64,000 bases of DNA. It comes from Paracyclopina nana. Taxonomy: Eukaryota > Arthropoda > Copepoda > Cyclopoida > Cyclopettidae. Below are positions 11,881 through 22,227 of the stretch, one piece after another. The stretch spans positions 5,034,501 through 5,098,500 of the forward strand of contig JAGUCH010000002.1 in assembly GCA_019096065.1 (NCBI GenBank), given 5' to 3'. Under the pieces are notes generated by a model. It did not search any database and was not told the DNA's origin. It worked only from the letters and a program-made list of their open reading frames with translations. Position 1 is the first letter of the stretch. Each line of letters opens with the position of its first letter. The translations under genes were made by a program, and so were the position numbers.

Positions 11881-14800
11881 ATGTCTGCAAAAGAGGAGGA
11901 GAGCCTCGAGGAGAGACAAGAGAACGAGGTCGAGGCTCTCAAAGCCATTTATGATTCGGACTTTGAAGACTTGCGAATCAAAGATGCATGGAAAGTTCAC
12001 AGGCCTCCTGAATTTCTCCTCAAAATGAAGCCTGATCATGACTCTCAAGGGCCGAGGCAAGAAATGTGCACTGTTGATCTCCACATCAAGTGCGGTGATA
12101 GGTATCCTCTGGTCGTTCCCTTCATTGATCTTGTCAATGCTCAAGGGATTAGCAAAGAATTGGTTGACAAGTTAAAAACTGAGCTGAAAGCCAAGTCAAC
12201 TGAATTGGTAGGTGAAGTCATGATCATGGACATTGCTCAACATGTCTCCAGCTGGCTTCAGGTAAGCTTCCAATAGTTATATCCTTTTTCAATTCTGACG
12301 TCGAAATTTCATTTTTACAGATGCAACAGAGACAGAAAATCTCCTACTCATCATTTTATGAAGAAATGCAGGCTCGACAGAAACGAGATACTGAGCTACA
12401 TGAAGAGAAAAAACGTCTAGAGCTGGAGCATAACCGACAATTTTCGAAAGAAGAAAGAGCAGCTCTCCTTGAGGAAGTTGTAAAAACACAAGAAGCTCTA
12501 AGAGAGATGAGAAAACAACCAAGACAAGTCAGTGAAACCCTCAATGTTCCTGCAATGGTGAAGCCAAAAATGCGAAAGAACTCATCAGCTTCTATTGGCG
12601 TTTCTGAGTCAAGCTACATTAGCTCTCCTCGCGAATGGGACGGTGTGAAAACGTTATCCTTCGTTATGAAGGGCGAAAAAGTTCGAGTGGAACGACTTAA
12701 CTTAATTGGGAGCAACATACATGGTGGCTCTGTATATGCAGGATACTTGCCTGAGAATGCCGGTAAACTGGTTGCAATTGCTGAGTGGCGATTTGGTGGC
12801 AGTGAAAAGAAGTCCAAGAAGGTGGCATTTTGTGACTCGTTCACGCGAGATGAAAAGACGTTTTTAAAGCAACTTGCGACAATCGAGCAGGAACTTTCAA
12901 GCATGGTGCTTAAGTCCGCTTATCATCCAAATGTGGTTCAGTACCTGGGACTGTCTTATGAGAGCCAGACGTTGCGAGTGTTCCAAGAGTTTGTGCGCGG
13001 CTCGAACTTTTCTTTTTACTTGACTGAAAATGTCCCCATTGATCTTGGTACGTTGAGATTTTTCGCTCAAAGCATGCTAGAGGCCATAGCTTTCATGCAT
13101 GAGCGCAACGTCGTCCATCGAGATCTCAGAGATACCTCCATTTTCATGGAGTCTTCGGGTCTCATTCGAGTGAGTGACTTCAGCATAGATAAACGAGTTC
13201 GTGACCTCATTTGTGATGCTACCACAGTGAACAATGACGGTGAAAAATTTCCTATGGCAGTTGGGCGAGGGGGAAAAAAGGTTGACATTTACAGGTTTGG
13301 AGCCTTGATTCTATCTTTCTTCCTGGGAGACATAATTCAGGATCCAGTGATCGTTCCCAAAGGCTTGCCGCCGGAGTTCACGGACTTTTTAAAAATGTGC
13401 TTCATGAAAGACGAGCGTGACCGTTGGTCAGCCGATCAGTTGTTGGATCATCCTTGGATCAAGCACCGTTTGGAGCATCTGCCAAGTCCCAGCCATCATG
13501 ATACCAATCATCACCGGCCCGACCTCAACGAAAAAGGCTCTGATTCCTATCATTCTTCAGGCGAGTCATCTGATGAAGAGAGACCCTTGCCTGTCTACTG
13601 GGTTGGGTCTTCGGGCCAATCAAGGCTACAGAGTGAGTTTTCATTCATGTGCAACCTTGGCAAAGGTGGCTTTGGTGAAGTATTCAAGGTGAAAAATAAT
13701 TTAGACTCGCAAATTTACGCCATCAAGCGAATCCGGTTGGATCCCAAAAACAAGCCTTTGGAGAAAAAGCTGAAGCGAGAGGTCGAGTTGCTGTCAAGGC
13801 TCAATCACGAAAATGTGGTGCGCTACTACAGTTCCTGGTTTGAAGAGGGTCCATCTGATGAGAACTCTTGCGACAACTCAGAAACGTCAAGCCTTGGTGA
13901 TGAGGAGTCTAAAAGCAAGTTTAGCTTGACAGAAGACACTTCTTCGGATGCAAGCAATGATGAGGTTGACATTTTTGGTGCTAGTTTTCTCCCGTTCAGT
14001 GATCAGCAGCAATCCTGGTCTGACGATTCTGACTCTGACATAGTGTTTGAGCACTCCACTAATGAAGCACCTGATGAGTCTGTGGATGAAACAGATGCTT
14101 GCCCAAAGTGTGACAAAGAAGAGACAGGAAGGAAGGCTGTCAAATTCATGTTCATACAGATGGAATTTTGTGATAAGCAGACGCTTAGAAGTGCAATTGA
14201 CAATGGATTGTACAATGACTCAAATCGAGTGTGGAGGATGTTTAGGGAGATCATCGAGGGGCTTCATCACATTCATAGCCAAGGAATGATTCACAGGGAT
14301 CTCAAACCGGTCAATATTTTCCTCGGGCGCAATGACCAAGTGAAAATCGGAGACTTTGGCCTCGCCACGACCTCAGTCAAGCCTGATTCTTTGATGGCAA
14401 ACAGTTTGAATCGCTCGTTAAGCACAGATGAAAACATGACTGGTCAAATCGGAACTGCCATGTACGTCGCTCCTGAACTCAACACTGGCAAAGTCATAGC
14501 TGCGTACAGCCAGAAAGTGGACATATACAGTTTAGGAGTGATATTCTTTGAAATGTGTCATCCCCCATTGATAACGGGTAAGGCTTTAACGTAATTTTAT
14601 TTTGCATCTTTGGCTGGCAAGACCATTAAAACTCCAATTAGCCAGGTTCTCAGGAGTAGCTAATTTGAGAGAAAAGTCTCGCATTTCAGAGTTGATAATA
14701 TTAGGCAGAAGGTTGTTGAGAAACACGATGCTATATCCCCACTTTGAAGTGTACTACTCTAAAGCTTCTTACATGCTTTATATTAGAGAGCCTTTTCATG

Positions 14801-16905
14801 TTGCAGGCATGGAGCGGATCAAGATTTTAAGCTCCTTACGCTCTAGGGGCATAGATCTACCCAAAGACTTTGAGACAATGCACGAGCAACAATCGCACAT
14901 AATCAAGTGGCTACTCCACCATGACCCCTCTTTGAGGCCGACTAGCTTGGAGCTACTGCAATCTGACTATCTTCCTCCACCTCAGGTCGAAGAGGCTGAA
15001 TTGCAAGAGATGACGAAACATACTCTGGCCAACCATACCAGTAAATCGTACAGGCATTTAATTGATGCTTGCCTCTCCCAAACCGTGGACATTAAGCGCG
15101 ATGTCGTTTACGACATGGATCTACCAGGAAACTTGGCAGCAATGAAAAAATTCTTCATGAAGCAGGAGCTCGTTCGAAGAGTCGTGCTTGCCGTTTTTCA
15201 CCGTCACGGAGCTCTCCAGATTCCCGTTCCTCAGCTTGTGCTCAAGGGCAAAGCATTAGAAGTGTACAACAAAGTGGACAGCGCTGTAAGGGCCATGACA
15301 AGGTCTGGCAACGTGGTGTACTTGCCTTTTGACCTCCGTGTCCCCTTGGCTCGTTTTCTAGCTCGCTCAAAACTGACTAGCTTCAAGCGCTACAATTTGG
15401 CGCCTGTGTTCCGAGAAAAACGAATGTTTGGCCTCCAACCAAAGGAAATCACCGAATGTGCTTTTGACGTTATAGGACCAATGAAAAATCTGATAGCAGA
15501 TGCGGAGACGATACTTGTTGTGGATGAAATCCTCCGAGAGCTCACCTCGTTTAAAGAGACCGGATACTTCTTCCGTATCAGTCATACAGCCTTGTTGAGA
15601 GGTATTCTTAACCACTACTGCATCAACGAGCAAAATCACGTGCTTGTGCATGACGCCATCCGTTCGAACGTGGAGTCGAAAAAGACCCGAATGGCCAACT
15701 TGGCACAAAATGCGCACATTCCTGAGCAAGTGGTGGCGAACTTGTTCAACATACTTGAAAAAGAGGGCTCCGTGGATCAGATCGCTTCTGTGTTGAGGCC
15801 GATGATAAAACGCAACAACGAAGCTGGTCATGAGATCAAAAAGGCTTTAGGCGAGCTCGAAATTATTTTGAATCATTGCAAAGCAATTGGCGCAAAAAGC
15901 AAGATCTTTGTGAGCCCAAGTTTGGTGTACCATCCCGAGCATTTTTCCGGAATGATCTGCCAAGTAATGGTGAGGAAGAAGCGTGGAGGTCATGACATTT
16001 TGGCAGCAGGGGGCCGATTTGACTCCCTCATCTACAATTATGCTTCTGCCTTAAACATAGAAGATCTCAAAGTGTCTCCACCATGTGGAGTTGGAATTAG
16101 CATTTGCTTGGACATACTTGCTGCTGGAATCCGGGACGAAGAGCTCCAGTCGTCGTTTTCCACGTTGGACGTGCTGCTGTACTCGAACAAGTCGAGCAGC
16201 AAGGCAAAGTTGGATCTGGCTGGCCAATTGTGGTCGCGTGGTATTCGGTGCTCCATATGCGATCCTGGATGGAGCGATAATGACGTGGAAGATTTGGCTC
16301 TTGAATGTGGAGCCTCTTGTATTGTCGTTTTCCAAGATTCTTCAGATGCTGCAAGCGCAAGGCTTCGAACTGTGTTCAGTGGAGGCGAAAGATTCACTGA
16401 GAGGAAAATACCTCTTTCTGAATTGTTGGAGGCTGTGACGAAACTAATAGAGTCGAGCAACGTTGAAACGAGTCAGACTTCGGTTGGCCTTCAAAGAATG
16501 GACAGCACCAGCAAGATAGGTTATGAAGGTCCTCAAGTCAGCTTTGACTATCAGTATTTTCCTGACAAGAAGAACGCGGCGGTGAAGAAACGATTGGAGG
16601 CGTCAATCAGTGCAAAACTTTCGTCAGTACTCGCAGCATTGGCTCCCTCTACTTTTGTGCAAGTGCTTGTACTGCCATTCCAAGGCCAAGTGATTAGATC
16701 TTTGATTGCCTACATGGACTTTGACGAAGACAAAAAGTTCCACGATTGCCTCAAAGAACTTATATCCAAGCATCCTAGGCACAAGAAGGAATTAACTAGT
16801 ATTTGTGAAGATATTAATGATCTTAAGACCGGAAAAGGCCTTCCAAACAGCCTTTTCGTTTTTTATTCGAGCGAGGATCATACATTCAAAATCCTCATGT
16901 TGTAA
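11881..16905 (+). CDS. EIF2AK4: eIF2-alpha kinase GCN2 (EIF2AK4)
   Basis: Three exons, 11881-12261, 12321-14577 and 14807-16905, give 1578 residues, close to the family length. Domain order is complete. An N-terminal RWD domain (ENEVEALKAIYDSDFED) is followed by a charged coiled-coil linker. A pseudokinase has VVHRDLRDTSIF, then VSDFSI instead of DFG. The true kinase has GKGGFGEVFKVKN, AIKRI, IHRDLKPVNIFLG and IGDFGLATT, with the acidic insert typical of eIF2alpha kinases. A HisRS-like domain has NLAPVFREKRMFGLQPKE, and a dimerisation/ribosome-binding C-terminus follows. GCN2 senses uncharged tRNA and ribosome stalling and phosphorylates eIF2alpha. The stop is only 27 nt before the ATG of the next gene. 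Confidence 0.97.
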
Positions 16906-16932
16906 TACAGTGTCTGTTTGTTTTTCAGCAAC
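16906..16932 (+). promoter_or_regulatory. 27-nt intercistronic gap with splice acceptor
   Basis: Between the GCN2 stop and the next ATG lie only 27 nt, ending in tgtttgtttttcag plus CAAC before the ATG. There is no room for a promoter, 3' UTR and 5' UTR of separate transcripts. A pyrimidine-rich acceptor without a cis donor nearby is what a trans-splice site looks like. Confidence 0.6.
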
Positions 16933-18382
16933 ATGGAGACGATTCCCAAGCATTTGGCGAAACAAGTGTCCGATGTCCAACTAAGGATGTTGAGGATCAA
17001 GCATCCCCATAAGCATCAAGAGTATTTTGAAGCATTTCGAAAGCTAAAGCACAACGAAGTTTTCACTGATGTTTGCTTCGTGACCAAAACTCCCGGACGA
17101 ACCTTATCAGTGCATAAGTTGGTGCTTGCATCGTATAGCTCATTTATGAAGACTGTTATGGGCGATGATCCCATAGTGACAATCATGCTACCTGAAGTCG
17201 ACTATTCTGACGTTGAAGCTCTGTGTCACATTTTGTACGGGGTGGACGTGGCTGTGCCAAGGTCGAGGTTCTTCAAGATCTCGAGTTTGGCTGAAATGCT
17301 TGGAATTCCGGCTTCCAAACTGAAGACTCCTGAGGACTTTTTGCTTGACCCAAATGAGCCGAGGTTGGCAAGTGCAGCAGCAATCAGAAACCCTTCAACA
17401 TCAGCGGAAACTCCACCCTTATGTTGCTGGCATTGCAATCAAACTTTTACAATACTCGAAAATTTTCAGGAGCATTTGGAATCTCACAAAGGAGAAAAGT
17501 ACAAATCAAAACGTCACAAGTGTCAAAAGTGTAAAAAGGTATTGAGCGTGAGATTTTTAGGTTATATATTTTCCTAGCTCATGTTTCGCATTTTAGATAT
17601 TTCCAACTATGTGGAAGCTTCGCACTCACTTGCTGACACATGCCTCTCCAAAGAAGCTTTCCAAGAGAGGTGATCATGAATATGCTGAGCCACTGAAGAG
17701 TAACATTGCTGCTCCCAATAAGAAAGCCATCAGTGATCATCCCTATGCGAATCCATGTGATGCGATTCCTGCTCCGACGACAGCACAGATAGCTAACTCT
17801 GCGGCCGCTCAAGCGGTTGTCAACAAAGAGCACTCATATGGGACGAGGCAAAGACTGGCTAGCATTAGCAAGGGAGATCATGCCTACTCATCTGCAATGC
17901 CATCCACCAGTGAAACTAATGTCGAAACTGTGCAAGTACTATCAGTTGTTAGAAATGAGCCCCTGCCCCCTGGAAGCTCCATTATCGCTCAAGGGCCAGA
18001 GGAGATCCCCATCAAAAAGTCGTCAGCGACAAAACGAAAAGCCGACTTAAAATCACTTGAAAAAAAGGATCTGAAGGAGTTGGAAAAGGAAGGTAGCAAA
18101 AAATACACTTGTAAGGAGTGTGGTAAGAATTTCCCGCAGCCTTATCGTCGAAATCGACACGTACTTGAGGTTCACAACGGGGTCAAGAGGCATTCGTGCA
18201 CTTACTGCGAAAAGTCCTTTTTCAAAATGTCCAGCAAAAAACGCCACGAATTAACCCACGTCCCTCACGAGACTTGGAAATGCAAGGATTGCCTCAAAGT
18301 GTTCAAAGACCAAAGCAGCCTAAAATACCATTCTATCAAGAAAGTATGTAAGAGTCGAGATGCTACTCGTAGTAAACTGTAA
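16933..18382 (+). CDS. BTB/C2H2 zinc-finger protein
   Basis: Two exons, 16933-17538 and 17597-18382 (phase 0), 463 residues. A BTB/POZ domain (FTDVCFVTKTPGRTLSVHKL, LASYSSFMKTVM) occupies about residues 35-130. C2H2 fingers follow at CCWHCNQTF...HLESH, CQKCKK-IFPTMWKLRTHLLTH (this finger spans the intron), CKECGKNF, CTYCEKSF and a last finger CKDCLKVF with an H..C ending. A BTB plus zinc-finger layout indicates a nuclear DNA-binding transcription regulator; no specific orthologue can be named. It probably shares a transcript with GCN2. It ends 17 bp from the stop of the convergent minus-strand gene, so the 3' UTRs must overlap. Confidence 0.85.
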
Positions 18383-18399
18383 CACAAATTGGCTTGCAA

Positions 18400-20178
18400 T
18401 TATTTGCTAATGTTTTTTCTGCCAAACAAACTGCAATAGTTGATCCTTCTCTCGTCAATGGGCATTTTCAGAGCTTTTTTGGCTTCAGAAATAGCGACAC
18501 GTAGGTTAGCATAAGTGTCATCTTCAAGTTGCAGTTTTTTAAACTTGGAGATTGTCTCAGTACCTTTAAAGTGCTCCATTTGATCTACACTCACCCATGA
18601 TCTTGTAAAACAGCCATCGAGGCTTCCAAAAAATCTTACATGGCATTTGAATACTCCATCGACTTCTTGTTCAGCCAACCAAACTGATGTTCTTGAGTCT
18701 GGGTCGTCGTCAATTATGGCTGGCCACGTTGGGAAGTTTGGTACTTTGACCCATTTGATTGTACCAACCACATATTCACCGGGCACGTATTGCAGACTTT
18801 GATTTTCGGGATCTTCAGGGTGCTCGCACGAATTGTGGTTTTTATCTTCGTTCATAGAGCATTCCCAGAAATCTGGCACCACCTTTGGATCATCAATATT
18901 TTTAATGTACCTCCATTTATTGCAGTCAGAACGGCAGCACATGATCCAAATACCTTTTCGATACTTGGGCTGAAAAATCCAGAGATAAGGGTAAGGTATA
19001 CTTGAAACAGAGAACTAAGTTAATGTTTAAATGCTTACGTTGATTTCAATATTCACTGCTTTGTCTACTCTCAATCGCTTATTCCTCATCAACCCACGGG
19101 AAATACTTTTAGGTTTTAAACAATTATCGTTTCTGGGGGGCGTGTCAGGTTGAAATTCTTCATGATCAAATTCCTTATTTAAATTATTACTAGACGTTGC
19201 TGTTATTGAGGAACTTATAGTAATTGGAGAATCATCAAGACTTTTGAGATCATCCACGCCATTATTTTGTTGTTGGTCTGAGGTGTTGGGTGAATCCAAG
19301 TCGAGTTCGAACAAATCTGTGCTTTCATCGGCGCTTCTTTTATTGGCCTTATTAGCAGTTACAATGCTTTCAATGATAGGCGATTCGTACATCACCGAAC
19401 CGTGTAACAAGGAAGGCTGCTTTTCAGTTGCTTCCTCCTTTGAAAAGATACATGGCTTTGAAAAAGTTTAATTGAAAAATAATTTAATAGCCTTACCGAT
19501 TCTGATTGGGATGAACAAAATAACTCAACTGGATGTGTTGGACCAGGTTTGCTATCTTTGGCTTGCATCCTTTCTGAGATGACTTTTTCATCATTATAGA
19601 TTTCAAAACTAGGATGCTGTTTGCAGAGATTACTCTTTGGAGGGAAGTCACAATTAGCTTTCTTGTTTGAACTTTTTTGGTAACTTTGTCCCAATTCATT
19701 GATGGATGAGATAAGCATGCTCTTTTTGTGGCTTTTTGCAAAGTGAGAGGAATCATGTAAGGCAGAGCGATAAACTTGCGTGTCTGATAGATTCCTTGAG
19801 GACAGCAGCTTCTTTGGTTGAGGCTCGTCACAGGAATTGTCATTTTTAAGCTGAAACAAATGCTTTATTCAAGACTTTTTCATATTATTCAAGTTTCATG
19901 GAGCTCACCATTACATAATAACTTCTTTCGCCAGCGGCAATTTCAGCCTCAAATGCTTCATCAAAGATTGACTGATACCTAGTTTGAATTTCACTATCGA
20001 AGACTCTAGGGTTGGGAGAGCAACGGTTGCGGTTGGCAGGAATGCAGAATGCTTCATCGAAAACAGACTCGTCAATTTCCACCTCGGCAAAAGCCAAGTC
20101 AAATACTATTCCGTAAATGCTGTCGTAGCCCGAAAAGGCCTCATCAAACGCTGAGTTAATTCGATCAACCATCTCCAT
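18400..20178 (-). CDS. ZCWPW1: CW-type zinc finger and PWWP domain protein (ZCWPW1-like)
   Basis: Four phase-0 exons: 20178-19909, 19850-19497, 19437-19039 and 18969-18400, 529 residues. The last exon holds a CW finger (GIWIMCCRSDCNKWRYI, then VPDFWECSMN...NSCEHPED). A PWWP domain follows (VPGEYVVGTIKWVKVPNFPTWPAIIDDDP, VRFFGS, RSWVSVDQMEHF). In vertebrates ZCWPW1 reads H3K4me3/H3K36me3 marks deposited by PRDM9 at meiotic breaks. The function here is inferred only from domain order. The N-terminal ~340 residues are acidic and disordered, with three FDEAF-like repeats in exon 1 (SAFDEAFSG, SVFDEAFCI, SIFDEAFEA), possibly short docking motifs. Confidence 0.85.
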
Positions 20179-20531
20179 TATGACTCTCTTGCCTTTGTTG
20201 AGCTTCGCATCCGCCGGAAGTGATCAACTGATCAACTCAGAGCGAGGGAAAATATTCAAAACAAACTCGAGCTCCCGAGTCCCGAGTTTCCGGTTGCCGC
20301 CTTGCCGCCAAAATAAGTTAAATAACCCCTTTCCGTTTGGCGAACAGCGCAATTTATTGACGAGCAGAATATAGATTTAATTTTGGCACAAAAAATGACG
20401 AAATTTAAGTCTCGAGGCTACTCTCTAAATGTTCATTTTGAACTTAAGTAACAAATCCGCTTGATGAAATGACCTTGATTAGGGAGTGGTGCGATTGAAA
20501 GCGTGTATAAGCTGGATGAAAGTCAACTTAA

Positions 20532-21054
20532 TCAAACGTGGCTGGCTTCTATCTGAGCCTTCAATGAACGCCTAGTTATTTTGATAGCCATGGGCTTCTG
20601 TGGCGATGCAACTTCTTCAGCACCAGCGTCAGACTCTTCTTCCAACTTATCAAGCTTGTTACTGAGATAGGCCTCTATGGAGGACCCTATGATGGTCGGG
20701 TCAATGGCTAATTCAGCTTCTGAATCCCACGTGACCAGTGACAGAGTTCGTCTTTGTTGCTTTTCGCGTTTTTGCTTCATGCTACTGGCGACATTGGAAG
20801 GGTCGAGAAAGCCACACACTTCTGAACCTCTCTGCAGCAATGCCAAAGTTCGCCTCCTCCCAACCACTTTTTGCTCAGACTCGTTCGACTCGAATGATGA
20901 AGTTGAGGAGGAAAGAATCGACCGCAAATCACTGTTTGAGCAAGTAATGCCTTTCGTTTGCTCAACATTCGCAGCAGGACGATTAAGTAGTTGCACTGAT
21001 GGCTGACAAGTCTGAGGCAAACTCTGGCTTCTTTCACGTAAAGTAAATCGGCGT
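20532..21054 (-). CDS. 3'-terminal exon of an unrecognised gene
   Basis: An open frame of ~174 residues begins after a good acceptor (aactcttttacag) at 21054 and ends at 20532. It reads RRFTLRERSQSLPQTC..., is rich in Ser, Lys and Arg, and has two loosely similar segments (FLDPSNVASSMKQ and AIDPTIIGSSIEAYL), each preceded by an RRRTL- or RRTLSL-type basic motif that would suit a phosphorylation site. No known domain. Upstream exons on the minus strand between 21055 and 22200 could not be identified. I favour this strand over the overlapping plus-strand frame because of the acceptor. Confidence 0.4.
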
Positions 21055-21059
21055 CTGTA

Positions 21060-22227
21060 AAAGAGTTATTCATCTGCATTAGGCACAAATATAAGTGACC
21101 ACTGATCAAAAGATGTTCCCTTGCTTAGTATGAAGAGATCACATGTACGCGCTTAATTGGCTAAGGTCTTATCACTATCACATTCACTACGTTCCATTCT
21201 TCCTACCATGGCATTTAGGGAAAGTGTGCACGATTTTTGTAAAAGTCAAAGACGCTGTATATATTTTTCAGTTAAAGTACGCTTTGAAACTGAAGCGAAG
21301 GCAAGAAATCATTAGAACAACCACTCACTTTGGTATGTTAAGCATCGTGACTCCTTAAAATCAATTAATTATGACAAGCCATCGCACTCTACTTTCGAAT
21401 TAAGGCAGTGGAGGATGCTGCACGTACGTCCATTTGGAACAGCCTCAGAAGATAAACTGAGCAGAGAAGTAGCGAAAGCTCTACTTCAATGCACTCTCCT
21501 CCTCATATTTAATTTGAGATTCCTCTTTCCCATCAGGTCGAGACGACAGCTAATGCTAACATTGTATTTGCTTCATTGAAGCCATGCTCACTGTCTGATA
21601 GAGAGTGGACTTTCCGTAAATGCACTTCCATAACATATGAATCAAGCGAGTAGTAGATAAGGGCTTATCCATAATAAAATGCAAGTTGCAAGCTAGAAAA
21701 TACCATATCAGCTCGGGTGAATGTCATAAAAAGCCTTTATTTGCACGTTGCGTTGTTGGTAAACTATAAAAAATGCAAATACCTGAGAATGAGTTCAGAG
21801 GTGAGAAGAGCGCTTCTAGACCCTTGGGTAAGAATATTTCATTATGAAGAAGCTCATAAGCAAAGGAAAGTCTGCCAGTAGTAATGTTTTTCTAAATAGA
21901 ATAACTTTACGCATGAAGCTATAAAATACCGTTAGTGTAGCTATTACTCCTGCCTCTCGGTATTCTAGATTGATGAAAAAAGTTCTATCAGGTAGCCTTT
22001 CTGGTGCACTTTAACTTTTAATTATTTTCCGATTTAGCACAGACGCTGCCAAGCAACAGAGAAAATATGCAAATTTGTGCATGGCAAGCACTTGAGTTTC
22101 TGAGTTGAATAAATATCTGCCTAATGGAAACACGAGAAAGTAAGGATATCCCATAACTGAAATGTTTACAAAAATCTGTATTTCGCCTCTTCCACGTCGA
22201 GGGAGAAAAACTTAGGCTGCATGTTGT
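21060..22227. other. Gap without recognised gene
   Basis: AT-rich sequence with only short frames. It could contain the unidentified 5' exon(s) of the gene ending at 20532 and the 3' UTR of AspRS. I see no repeat structure or RNA gene. Confidence 0.4.

Noticed and set aside
14578-14806. Open frame continuing through the second GCN2 intron into exon 3
   Set aside because: The frame starts with a non-ATG codon; splicing 14577 to 14807 restores the kinase domain continuously (PPLITG-MERIKILSSLR), and the intronic residues have no match to the fold.
20677-21006. 109-codon plus-strand frame opposite the minus-strand exon
   Set aside because: The minus strand has a clear acceptor and more typical composition; the plus-strand frame is its antisense shadow.
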